From: Anaerotignum sp.
Lineage (GTDB): Bacteria; Bacillota; Clostridia; Lachnospirales; Anaerotignaceae
Assembly: GCF_030625865.1 (NCBI RefSeq)
Contig: NZ_DAOUQB010000012.1
Span: forward strand, 1-64,000
Reading direction: 5' to 3'
DNA length: 64,000 nucleotides
In this document: piece by piece, positions 8,399 through 16,448 of the stretch
Position numbering within the stretch: position 1 is the stretch's first letter
Layout: the number at the start of each line of letters is the position of its first letter
Notes under the pieces: model-generated
Database searches by the model: none
The model's input: the letters and a program-made list of their open reading frames with translations, nothing else
Told to the model about the DNA's origin: nothing
Program-made: the position numbers and the translations under genes

Positions 8399-9502
8399 AT
8401 GAAAAAAAATTCTTTTGTAATCGTCTGTGCTTGTTTTTTAGTCTTTGCCTTATTACGCTATCCTCAAGCTATGTTAGAAGCAGGTGCCAGGAGTGTTACC
8501 CTGTGGTTTAATCAGGTTTTGCCTTCCCTTTTCCCTTTTATGGTAGCTTGCGGGCTCCTGTTGCGTATGGGAGCCGCCGAAATAGTTGGCGAATGGCTAA
8601 GACCTTTGATGAAGCCACTCTTTGGGTTACCGGGAATTGCCGCTTTTCCCTTTTTTCTTGGCATTTTTTCAGGATATCCACTTGGCGCAAAAATTACAGC
8701 ATCACTATATGAAGAAAAAAAAATCACTCTTTTGCAAGCAGAGCATATTTTAACTTTTTGTAACAATCCCGGTCCATTGTTTTTGGTAGGTACGGTAGGC
8801 GCTGCTTTTTTTCAATTGCCTTTTTGGGGATATATATTTTTAATTAGCTGCTTTTTGGGTGCACTTGCATCAGGAATATTATTTCGTTTATTTTATTCCG
8901 CTAAACACAGTTATGACTTTATTCCTTACCAGAAATCCCCTACTTCCTCCATCACTGAATGTCTCCCTCAAACCATAGCCGACTCTATTGATACTATCAC
9001 ACAAATCGGGGGATATATTATTCTTTTTGGTGTAGCTGTTGAAGCCTTTCACCAAACGGGGATTTTTCACTTTTTAGGACATCTCTTTTCTTTTTTGCCT
9101 GTTTCCCAGGAATTTCTTTGTGGAATTTGGGGAGGATTATTAGAAATGACCAATGGTACCTTTTTGTTAAGCAGCGCCCCTGACAGTCTCTACCTCAGGC
9201 TTACCGCCTCCTGTATGTTAGTGGCTTTTGGAGGGTTATCCATTCTGTGCCAAACGTTTGGAATTTTGCGAAATGTACCAATAAAAAAAAGCCGCTATAT
9301 CGCGGCAAAAATTTGTAATTGCATTTTTAGTGGCGTTTTTTTCTTTGCCATGGCTCCATTTCTGGAAAAATATGTACTAAAAACAGTTCCTACCCTTAAT
9401 TTACTGGCAGAAACTGCGTTTTCATTTCCTATTGTCTACATAAAATTCAGTATCTTCCTTTTTGCCTGCGCCTTACTCTTCACATTATACCAAAAAAGAT
9501 AA
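8399..9502 (+). CDS. ylbJ: Sporulation integral membrane protein YlbJ
   Basis: A 367-residue polytopic protein of the nucleoside-recognition (Gate) type, close to YlbJ, which Bacillus subtilis makes in the mother cell under sigma-E and needs for spore cortex formation. Supporting motifs are WFNQVLPSLFPFMVACGLLLRMG, FFLGIFSGYPLGAK, LTFCNNPGPLFLVGTVG and the repeated Gate segment IADSIDTITQIGGYIILFGV, with GGLLEMTNG near the middle. About eight hydrophobic segments are visible. The ribosome binding site (GGAAGAAG) is weak and distant. Its stop lies three bases from the stop of the convergent gene 9506-10009. Confidence 0.9.
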   Translation: MKKNSFVIVCACFLVFALLRYPQAMLEAGARSVTLWFNQVLPSLFPFMVACGLLLRMGAAEIVGEWLRPLMKPLFGLPGIAAFPFFLGIFSGYPLGAKITASLYEEKKITLLQAEHILTFCNNPGPLFLVGTVGAAFFQLPFWGYIFLISCFLGALASGILFRLFYSAKHSYDFIPYQKSPTSSITECLPQTIADSIDTITQIGGYIILFGVAVEAFHQTGIFHFLGHLFSFLPVSQEFLCGIWGGLLEMTNGTFLLSSAPDSLYLRLTASCMLVAFGGLSILCQTFGILRNVPIKKSRYIAAKICNCIFSGVFFFAMAPFLEKYVLKTVPTLNLLAETAFSFPIVYIKFSIFLFACALLFTLYQKR

Positions 9503-9505
9503 CGA

Positions 9506-10009
9506 TTATTTGCCTAAACGCAGTTCCTGAATATTCTCAGCCAATACATTTAGCGTTTGGGCAAAATAATCATCGGTTTTGATACTTTCACTATACACAA
9601 CCGCCTTTAGCTCCTTCAGCTTACCCTCCGCATCGGCTAATACACCCTCTGCATACTCCATAGCACCCAGACGCATTTCCTTTGAAGTTTTCTTTGCAGC
9701 ATCAATAATTGCAGCAGCCTGCTCGTACGCTTTCTTCGTAACTTCATTATCATCAATCATACGAACCATACGATCCTCTGCATTTTTCATCAACTCGTCT
9801 GCTTCTCTTTGTGCATCAATCAAAATTTTGTTTCTTTCTTCAATTACCCACTTGGATTGCTTTAATTCATTGGGAAGCTTCATGCGAATTTCACTGATAA
9901 TATCATAAATTTCGTCTTTATCCACGGATACCTTATTGCTAAAAGGCACCCCCTTGCTACTATCTAAAATTTCTTCTAATTCGTCTAACAACTGCAAAAC
10001 AGAATCCAT
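9506..10009 (-). CDS. Coiled-coil protein resembling V-ATPase subunit H / DivIVA-type proteins
   Basis: A 167-residue, highly charged and mostly helical protein. It starts with a leucine-rich helix (SVLQLLDELEEILDSS). From about residue 55 to 140 it runs as an Ala/Glu/Lys coiled coil (ILIDAQREADELMKNAEDR, then AIIDAAKKTSKEMRLGAMEYAEG). Such proteins in Clostridia are often annotated as ATPase or DivIVA-like, without proven function. I prefer ATG 10009, eight bases after GAGG, over ATG 10015, which is too close. It follows coaD by 10 bases and is cotranscribed with rsmD-coaD. It has no membrane anchor, so a peripheral b-subunit-like role is only a guess. Confidence 0.75.
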   Translation of the reverse strand: MDSVLQLLDELEEILDSSKGVPFSNKVSVDKDEIYDIISEIRMKLPNELKQSKWVIEERNKILIDAQREADELMKNAEDRMVRMIDDNEVTKKAYEQAAAIIDAAKKTSKEMRLGAMEYAEGVLADAEGKLKELKAVVYSESIKTDDYFAQTLNVLAENIQELRLGK

Positions 10010-10019
10010 AAGCATTCCC

Positions 10020-10499
10020 TCACTTCTTGTATTTTTCTATAATAAAAGGTTTAATTTCTTGAGGAACCATAAAATCAATATTCCCGCCAAAAACCGCAAC
10101 TTCCTTTACATTTGTAGAGCTTAGACTAATATGATCTTCGTCAGCAGCCAAGAAAACCGTTTCCATTTCCTTGCCCAGCTTACGATTAATCAAATACATC
10201 TGATACTCAGAAGCAAAATCAACCGCATTACGAAGCCCTCTCACCGCAACAGTCGCACCAATTTCCCTTGCAAAGTCAGCCAAAAGTCCGCTAAAAGAAG
10301 CAACCTCAATGTTTTCCATCTCTCCAAGAACAAGTTCCAATTGCTTTTTTCTTTCTTCTACAGTAAATAATGAACATTTATTTGGATTTTCCAAAACCGC
10401 AACAACCAGCGAATCAAACAGCTTTGCAGACCGTTTGATAATATCTAAATGTCCCAATGTAATCGGGTCAAAGCTCCCCGCATAAATCGCTTTTTTCAT
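10020..10499 (-). CDS. coaD: Phosphopantetheine adenylyltransferase
   Basis: CoaD adenylates 4'-phosphopantetheine to dephospho-CoA, the penultimate step of coenzyme A synthesis. The 159-residue length and motifs are textbook: YAGSFDPITLGHLDII (TxGH nucleotide motif), VAVLENPNKCSLF, TVAVRGLRNAVDFASEYQM and FLAADEDHISLSSTNVKEVA. The ATG overlaps the rsmD stop in an ATGA, so the genes are translationally coupled. A GGAGG lies ten bases upstream. Confidence 0.98.
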   Translation of the reverse strand: MKKAIYAGSFDPITLGHLDIIKRSAKLFDSLVVAVLENPNKCSLFTVEERKKQLELVLGEMENIEVASFSGLLADFAREIGATVAVRGLRNAVDFASEYQMYLINRKLGKEMETVFLAADEDHISLSSTNVKEVAVFGGNIDFMVPQEIKPFIIEKYKK

Positions 10500-11056
10500 A
10501 AATCTTTTTCCTCCAGGCCGAGAAACGTCATAACCGTGGTTTTGTACTCCTTTTCACGCAAAACCCGAAGCCCTGAGATTGATGCCAGTGGAATTTGCGC
10601 CGAGCGCTCAACAATAATATAGCCATCTTCTTTTAATAATCCGCACCTTACAATTTCCAATAAAGTTGGCTCTGCCAAACCCATATCATAGGGCGGATCT
10701 AAAAAAATAATATCAAACACTTCCTCTTCTTTGGCAAGCTGTGCTAACGCATAAGGAACTTCTTGTCCAATTATCCTAGCAAACCTGTCCAACTTTGTGT
10801 GCCTTAGATTCTCCCGAATAATCTCATGGCACTGGGGGTTATGGTCTACAAAGACCCCTTCTGCCGCCCCACGGCTTATCGCCTCAATTCCAATTGCACC
10901 GCTACCCGCAAATAAATCCAAAAATCGGGACTCAGGCAAATCAAAAGCAATAATATTAAATAAAGTTTCCTTTATTCTATCTGTTGTGGGCCTTGTTGAT
11001 AGCCCTTCAACCGTCTGCAGTTTTTGCCCTCTCGCCAAACCCGAGATTACCCTCAT
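10496..11056 (-). CDS. rsmD: 16S rRNA (guanine(966)-N(2))-methyltransferase RsmD
   Basis: RsmD methylates N2 of G966 in 16S rRNA with SAM. The protein (186 aa) has the family start MRVISGLARGQKLQ, the RPTTDRIKETLFNII segment, the SAM motif LDLFAGSGAIGIEAISRGA and the catalytic DPPYDMG (N/DPPY motif). GGTGAT stands before the ATG. It is the first gene of an rsmD-coaD-coiled-coil operon, the usual partnership in Firmicutes. Confidence 0.96.
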   Translation of the reverse strand: MRVISGLARGQKLQTVEGLSTRPTTDRIKETLFNIIAFDLPESRFLDLFAGSGAIGIEAISRGAAEGVFVDHNPQCHEIIRENLRHTKLDRFARIIGQEVPYALAQLAKEEEVFDIIFLDPPYDMGLAEPTLLEIVRCGLLKEDGYIIVERSAQIPLASISGLRVLREKEYKTTVMTFLGLEEKDL

Positions 11057-11532
11057 AACAAATCACCTATTACTCTCTGTTTCGATACATACATTAATAC
11101 TATAACAAATAACTTTATAAAAAACAATATAAAACTCTTTCAATTTTTCGTCAAATCCTAACTATTTCAGCACTTCAATAATATATTCATTAGGCTTGCA
11201 ACGCTTTTCCAAATATGATTTTTATACAAATGCACCTAAATTTCTTGATATTTAATAACTACTTCCCTTCTCTGGAAAACTTTTCATATTTCGGTTTTTT
11301 TCACACATTTTTTGGAGACTAATTTTTTATTCATTCCCTGCCATTCTCATCTCTTTTACCCTTATGATGCTTTGGAAAACTTATTTCCCAATTAAAAGGA
11401 AATCTTTGTATTTCCCTTTAACTTTCTTACTTAAAATTTCTTGGAATTTGTGTCATTGTCCAATCACCTTCATATTATGTAGTACGTGAACGTTCTCTTA
11501 ATTAATAAAAATAAAATTTAGGAGGTATTTTT
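11057..11532. other. Divergent intergenic region upstream of the DUF11 gene
   Basis: No ORF of quality and no known RNA element seen. It holds the rsmD promoter area and a long AT-rich leader for the DUF11 gene. TGGAAAACTT occurs twice (near 11273 and 11373). I could not fit a convincing sigma-A or sporulation promoter. Confidence 0.5.
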
Positions 11533-12387
11533 ATGGCAACTTTTCAAAACCAAGCAACCCTTTCCTATAACGGCAATGTAACCAATTCAAATGTTATTTC
11601 CGGCGAACTGTTAGATGTAATTTCCGCCACCAAAACCGCGGTAGTAAATAGTTATACTGCGTGTGACAATATCACTTATATCATCAGCATCGTAAACTCC
11701 GGAACAACAGCTTATACCGGATTAACCATTACTGATGACTTAGGCTCTTATGTAGTTGGTACACTTACTTTAGTACCACTCACCTATGTAGCAGGTTCTA
11801 TTCACCTTTATCTTAACGGCATAGCTCAGGCAGCTCCAACTGTAACTGCCGGTCCGCCATTGGTAATCTCCGGAATTACTGTTCCAGCCAATAGCAACGT
11901 AACCATTATTTATGAAGCTACCGCAAACCAGTATGCTCCTTTAACTACAGGTGCAACCATTCTAAATACAGCTACAATTGATGGTGGTGGATTATCCAGT
12001 CCAATTGAAGTAGATAATACAGCTACCGTTGACAATACTGCGATTTTGTCTATCACAAAATCTCTGTGCCCTACAACCGTATCGGAAAACGGACAAATAA
12101 CTTATACCTTTACCATCCAAAATGCTGGCAATGTTGCAGCAGTAGCAGGTGATAATGTGGTTCTTACAGATACCTTCGATCCTATTTTGGATCCAATTTC
12201 CGTAACTTTCAATGGCACTGCTTGGGTTGATCCTACGAATTACTCTTATGACAACACAACAGGCGTATTTGCAACTGTAGCTGGCCAGATTATTGTGCCT
12301 GCAGCAACCTTTACCCAAGATCCAGCAACTGGCACTTGGGTAGTTACCCCCGGCGTAGCTACGTTAATTGTAACCGGAACTGTCTAA
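11533..12387 (+). CDS. DUF11 repeat (Ig-like) protein without a signal peptide
   Basis: The 284-residue protein has two DUF11-type beta-sandwich repeats, about residues 30-165 and 170-284. The first carries TYIISIVNSGTTAYTGLTITDDLG and the second ITYTFTIQNAGNVA..VLTDTF. Composition is Thr/Val/Asn-rich with one Cys at the start of each repeat (YTACDN, KSLCPT) and almost no Lys or Arg. DUF11 domains usually sit in exported surface proteins, but this one starts MATFQNQATLSYNGN with no signal peptide, anchor or LPxTG. AGGAGG precedes the ATG. Because the host makes spores, assembly onto the spore surface from the mother-cell cytoplasm is a reasonable hypothesis, not shown by the sequence. Confidence 0.85.
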   Translation: MATFQNQATLSYNGNVTNSNVISGELLDVISATKTAVVNSYTACDNITYIISIVNSGTTAYTGLTITDDLGSYVVGTLTLVPLTYVAGSIHLYLNGIAQAAPTVTAGPPLVISGITVPANSNVTIIYEATANQYAPLTTGATILNTATIDGGGLSSPIEVDNTATVDNTAILSITKSLCPTTVSENGQITYTFTIQNAGNVAAVAGDNVVLTDTFDPILDPISVTFNGTAWVDPTNYSYDNTTGVFATVAGQIIVPAATFTQDPATGTWVVTPGVATLIVTGTV

Positions 12388-12397
12388 CACTTGGAAA

Positions 12398-12625
12398 ATG
12401 AACACAACAAAAAGCAAAAGAAAGACAGCTTTAGAAAATTGTCAGTCTTCTTCTTGGATGATTGAGGAAAGTTTGAATAGCTTAGAAACTCAAATTAAAT
12501 CAGAGCTTTCATTAATGTATAGATCTAACTTGATTCGCGTCAATCCAGATCTGTTTAAAGATGTTCTGGCGTCAATCACCCAGAGTAATAAAACGATTTG
12601 CAAACTTCGTAATATCTATAAATGA
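12398..12625 (+). CDS. Small hypothetical protein, probably cotranscribed with the DUF11 gene
   Basis: A 75-residue, lysine- and serine-rich, probably helical ORF beginning 10 bases after the DUF11 stop. It contains SSWMIEESLNSLETQIKSELSLMYRSN and KTICKLRNIYK. A terminator follows at 12704, so the two ORFs share one transcript unit. The ribosome binding site (TTGGAAA) is poor, and I know no family. It may be a true small partner or a chance ORF. The position directly between gene and terminator favours a real gene. Confidence 0.5.
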   Translation: MNTTKSKRKTALENCQSSSWMIEESLNSLETQIKSELSLMYRSNLIRVNPDLFKDVLASITQSNKTICKLRNIYK

Positions 12626-13143
12626 GCATACCAATTTGAGTTGAACCGCAGTATAAATGAAACACAAATTGATGTAACAAAAGCAATGCACATCTTCATA
12701 GAGAGAGCCTCCAAAAACAATGGAGGCTCTTTTTTTGCCAACGACAAAACTGCTGGCCAAAATTCAGAAAAATCAGAAGTAAATTTATTTCCCAGCTTTT
12801 CATATTAATCTTGTGCGTGTATAATAGTCTGTACTAATTCTTATTTGAAATTATTTATGGACGAAGGGATCACCAGAAATGGCATTTTGTTCTGCAACAA
12901 AAATATATTTTTCCCCAACAGGTACAACAAAAAAATTATCAACGCTATTGCCAAAGGAACGGGGCTCGTTCAAAGGGGAACATTTCATTTAACCTTACCT
13001 AAAGTAATATCTAATATTGCTAGCGAAAAGTAAATTTAAGAAACAACCAAAATTATATCTGTAATTCCATACATAATTTTTACTGTAAAACAATTTATTT
13101 CACTGAGTAAAGCCACATCAAACTATTTTTTAGGAGGACCACT
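12626..13143. other. Intergenic region with terminator and a possible promoter
   Basis: It contains the terminator at 12704-12737. A possible promoter TTTTCA-17-TATAAT has its -10 element near 12822-12827. A 62-codon ORF at 12845-13033 has no ribosome binding site and was not called. The segment just before 13144 carries AGGAGG for the exporter gene. Confidence 0.45.
12704..12737 (+). terminator. Terminator of the DUF11 transcript
   Basis: AGAGCCTCCA pairs perfectly with TGGAGGCTCT over a 7-base loop and is followed by eight T residues. It is a strong intrinsic terminator. Confidence 0.93.
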
Positions 13144-14010
13144 ATGGCGAATAAACAAAAAGTATGGGGACTTGGATTTTTAACCGTTTTTTTATGGGCA
13201 TCTGCCTTTCCCCTTACAAAAATCGTACAAGAACACTTTACTTCAAACCCTTTAGGCTTTCTGCGTTGCAGTGTTGCCGCAGTTTTACTGCTGATTATAG
13301 GAAAATTAAACCATATACATAAACCGAAAAAAGAAGATATTCCTTGGTTTTTTCTCTCCGGCTGTTTAGGGTTTACCCTTTACATGATTACATTTAATAC
13401 AGGTATTCAAACCTTAACCTCCGCCACATCCAGCATTATTATTGCCATCACCCCTATCCTTACTGCAATCGTAGCGGCAAAGCTATACAACGAAAAAATA
13501 CGCCCTGTCGGTTGGCTTTCAATTTTTATGGCCTTTGTGGGTGTGTTAATTCTACTCCTTTGGGAAGGTGTTTTTTCCATTAATATTGGTTTGATTTGGA
13601 CAATATTTGCCTCCCTGGTTTTTTGTGGATACAATATTTTGAGTAGAAAACTTGGCCAAAAAGGCTATTCTTCTTTAGAAATTGTTACCTACAGTATGCT
13701 TTGTGGCGCAGTATTACTTGGGTTTTGGTCTTTTGAAGGTTTTCGGCAATTGACAACCTCCAATGCAAAGCATATTTGGGCTCTTGTATACTTAGGTGCC
13801 CTCCCAAGTGCTGCTGCATACTTTTTCTGGGGCAAAGCAATGTCCTTTGCAGAACGTACCAGTGAGGTAACCAACTTTATGTTTATCACCCCCCTTCTTT
13901 CCACAATTATGGGGTTCATTATTTTAAAAGAAATTCCAAATATGGGAACTTTTATTGGCGGTGGGATTATTATTATCAGTATTATTCTCTTTAACTTAAA
14001 GGGAAAATAA
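13144..14010 (+). CDS. EamA/DMT-family transporter
   Basis: A 288-residue membrane protein with ten hydrophobic segments in two EamA repeats, the layout of the drug/metabolite transporter superfamily. The start MANKQKVWGLGFLTVFLWASAFPLTKIVQ is typical. Each half ends in a conserved Gly/Pro-rich helix pair (for example ITPILTAIVAAKLYNEKIRPVGWLSIFMAFVGV and FITPLLSTIMGFIILKEIP). AGGAGG stands at good spacing. Substrate cannot be told from sequence; amino-acid or metabolite export is usual. It is monocistronic, with its own terminator at 14048. Confidence 0.92.
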   Translation: MANKQKVWGLGFLTVFLWASAFPLTKIVQEHFTSNPLGFLRCSVAAVLLLIIGKLNHIHKPKKEDIPWFFLSGCLGFTLYMITFNTGIQTLTSATSSIIIAITPILTAIVAAKLYNEKIRPVGWLSIFMAFVGVLILLLWEGVFSINIGLIWTIFASLVFCGYNILSRKLGQKGYSSLEIVTYSMLCGAVLLGFWSFEGFRQLTTSNAKHIWALVYLGALPSAAAYFFWGKAMSFAERTSEVTNFMFITPLLSTIMGFIILKEIPNMGTFIGGGIIIISIILFNLKGK

Positions 14011-14047
14011 TTTCTCCTAAGAAAGCTTATACGAACAAATTTTAAGG

Positions 14048-14078
14048 AACCCCTATTCCACCATGATAGAGGTTTTTT
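14048..14078 (+). terminator. Terminator after the EamA transporter gene
   Basis: AACCCCTAT pairs with ATAGAGGTT (one mismatch) and is followed by TTTTTT, 38 bases past the stop. Confidence 0.75.
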
Positions 14079-14181
14079 AAAACCAAACTGAAAAAAATAT
14101 GCTCTTTTTTTACAAAAGTAATAATATAATAAGATAAAACAAATGTTTAAATCATTTTTTCAACCCTTTCTTCTTTCTTTC

Positions 14182-14218
14182 AAAAAGGACGGTCATTGCA
14201 CAAAATGCAATGACCGTC
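14182..14218 (-). terminator. Terminator after the 5'-nucleotidase gene
   Basis: A perfect 13-bp stem (GACGGTCATTGCA / TGCAATGACCGTC) with a 5-base loop. On the minus strand CTTTTTG follows; on the plus strand an A/T-rich tail follows, so it may act both ways. Confidence 0.85.
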
Positions 14219-14247
14219 TTAAAATTTTTTATTTTTTATGTAAAAAA

Positions 14248-16182
14248 TTATTTCTTAATAATCAATTCCTGACCAACATAAATCTTAGCCGGATCTTGGA
14301 TTTGATCCTTATTGTACTCATAAATTGTTTTCCACTCATTGCCGTCACCCAAAAGAGTTTTTGCAATCTTCCACAAGCTGTCGCCCTTTACAACCTTGTA
14401 AATATCTGTTGTCATCTGTGCGGGCTCTTTTTCGGGAACAACTTCAGTCTCTGTTACTGGTTCTTCAACCACTTCGGGTTCCGGTTTTACTTCAGGTTCA
14501 AGTCCCGGCTCTGGTTCAGGTTCAGTCGGAACAACAATGGGTTGTAAATCCTCAACAATTCTGCCCTGGGGCTTTACATACTCCGTTCCAATTACACCAT
14601 CCATGGAATTAACATACTGAATCAAAGCCTCTGCATCAACAATACCTGTGTCCTGTTTAAAGGAACCCTGCGTCAAAGCATAGTATGTATCGCCCCCCTC
14701 AGCCTGAAAGCTATTTACCACAACCGTATAGTTCGCCTTAGGGTCGAAAGCCTTGCCGCCTACGCTAGTAATCGTCACACGACTGCCAGGTGCAGCAGGC
14801 GCATAATATGTGGAATCGGGATACTGGGCACCGTTTTGATATTCAACAGCAGTATTTACGGTATATTCTGCCCCTGCAATCTGGGGGAATCCACCCAGGG
14901 CTGTTGGCGTACAGAATGTAGAAGCCTCCAAAATTTCAAGAAGCTGAGCGCCGGTTACTGTTACCAATGTTACTGTATTTCCGTAGGGGAACACAGTATA
15001 TAATGTATTCATGGAAATATCTCCTTTAGGAATGCTGGCGCGAATACCACCACCATTGGAAAGGGCAACATCAACGCTGATACCCAAATTCTGTTCCTCT
15101 GCATATTTTTTGCCCACATATAGGAAAGCATCTGCTGCAAAATCACCTAAATTGGTTTCCTCTGTACGAACACCAGGTTCTCTTTCACCATTCAAATCAA
15201 CTTCTGATTTTGCAAAAAGACCAGCATAATATGCATCCACCTCTGCTTTATCCGCAGCTACCATTTTGGTTAGTTTTTCATCATATTTGCCGATATTTGT
15301 TGCATAATCTGCGGCACTCATCAGCTTTGCCGTTGCTTCTTTTGTTGTTTTATCAATAGCAACAGTGCCAACGTTTTCTAAATAAGAGCCTGTACTTACA
15401 ATTAAAGTATCATTTACTTTTTCACCGCCATCCATTGCAGTATGACTATGTCCGTCAATCATAAGATCAATGCCCTTTACAGCCTTGGCAACATCAATAG
15501 AACGTCTTCCTGTGCTTTCATCGTCAACGCCCAAATGGGTCAACGCAATAATATAATCGCACCCTTTTTCCTTTAACGCATCAACCTCAGCTTGTGCTTT
15601 TTGTATCATTTCTGCCCCATCTAAGAAGTTCACGTCTTTTACACTACTGGGGCTGGACTTTGTTTGAGTTTCAGCTGTATCCAAACCAAATACGCCAATC
15701 TTCATACCACCCTTTTCCAAAACAATACTATCACCAAAATAAGGATTATCTGTACCTTTCTTCAGAATATTGGCATCAATAACCGGGATATTTCCTGCCT
15801 TTAATACAGCAACATTATCCAAAAGAGCATCAAAACCAAAGTCAAATTCATGATTACCCAAAGAAACCCCATCATACCCGGCAGAAGCAAGATACTCTGA
15901 AGCCTTAAGCCCCTTATCACGATTTACCAAGGTTGTCCCTTGTGAAAAATCACCAGCGTCCAAAAGAATAACGTCTGCACCTTGTGCGGCATAATAGTCC
16001 TTTAATCCTTTTACACCGGCAATCCCGATACATTTTTCTCCTGTTTGGTAATAACCATGCATATCGTTGGTATGGATTATAACCAACTTACCATCCATAT
16101 CCCCTGCCAACGCAGGAACAGTCATGCCTAATACTATTGTCATGGACAACAGGAAAGATAAAACCTTTTTCCCAAGTTTCAT
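14248..16182 (-). CDS. Secreted 5'-nucleotidase/metallophosphatase with C-terminal LysM domain
   Basis: The 644-residue protein is an extracellular UshA/YfkN-type nucleotidase. It has a signal peptide (MKLGKKVLSFLL to PALA, about 1-26), then a metallophosphatase domain with HTNDMHG, DAGDFSQGT, GNHEFDFG, THLG and DGHSHT as metal-binding blocks. A 5'-nucleotidase C-terminal substrate domain follows, with NGGGIRASIPKGDISM and FPYGNTV. After it comes a Pro/Glu-rich spacer of about 50 residues and a LysM domain (YKVVKGDSLWKIAKTLLGD..YVGQELIIKK) at the end. LysM binds peptidoglycan, so the enzyme is probably held in the wall, where it would free nucleosides and phosphate. AAGGAGG precedes the ATG. 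It is flanked by terminators and stands alone. Confidence 0.94.
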   Translation of the reverse strand: MKLGKKVLSFLLSMTIVLGMTVPALAGDMDGKLVIIHTNDMHGYYQTGEKCIGIAGVKGLKDYYAAQGADVILLDAGDFSQGTTLVNRDKGLKASEYLASAGYDGVSLGNHEFDFGFDALLDNVAVLKAGNIPVIDANILKKGTDNPYFGDSIVLEKGGMKIGVFGLDTAETQTKSSPSSVKDVNFLDGAEMIQKAQAEVDALKEKGCDYIIALTHLGVDDESTGRRSIDVAKAVKGIDLMIDGHSHTAMDGGEKVNDTLIVSTGSYLENVGTVAIDKTTKEATAKLMSAADYATNIGKYDEKLTKMVAADKAEVDAYYAGLFAKSEVDLNGEREPGVRTEETNLGDFAADAFLYVGKKYAEEQNLGISVDVALSNGGGIRASIPKGDISMNTLYTVFPYGNTVTLVTVTGAQLLEILEASTFCTPTALGGFPQIAGAEYTVNTAVEYQNGAQYPDSTYYAPAAPGSRVTITSVGGKAFDPKANYTVVVNSFQAEGGDTYYALTQGSFKQDTGIVDAEALIQYVNSMDGVIGTEYVKPQGRIVEDLQPIVVPTEPEPEPGLEPEVKPEPEVVEEPVTETEVVPEKEPAQMTTDIYKVVKGDSLWKIAKTLLGDGNEWKTIYEYNKDQIQDPAKIYVGQELIIKK

Positions 16183-16354
16183 ACTACTCCTCCTTTTTCA
16201 TTGGAAATATATTACTTTCTAATCATAACACTTTATTGGAAAAATGGGAACAGCCTTAACGTTTTTTTATTACACATATAACAAATATTTTACAAATTCC
16301 TTAGATATTTTATCTTTTTTCAACGAAAATAATATCCCTGCTATCAATAAAGCC

Positions 16355-16411
16355 AAAAGCCCAGATTGCAAAACTGACAGGTCAAATCCTGCAAAATGCA
16401 ATTGGGCTTTT
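16355..16411 (-). terminator. Hairpin downstream of the BlaR1-like gene
   Basis: AAAAGCCCAGATTGCA and TGCAATTGGGCTTTT form a long stem with an inner CAGG/CCTG hairpin. The T run is better on the plus strand (TTTTTTCTT) than on the minus strand (TTTTGG). By position it would end the blaI-blaR1-like transcript. Confidence 0.6.
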
Positions 16412-16448
16412 TTCTTATGCTCCCTTACGAAAGAGTTATACCAATCGG

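Noticed and set aside
12845-13033. 62-codon plus-strand ORF
   Set aside because: No ribosome binding site, no family resemblance and AT-driven composition. It could be a leader peptide, but nothing supports that.
14143-14547. 134-codon plus-strand ORF
   Set aside because: It contains the perfect 13-bp terminator hairpin and the antisense of the LysM domain.
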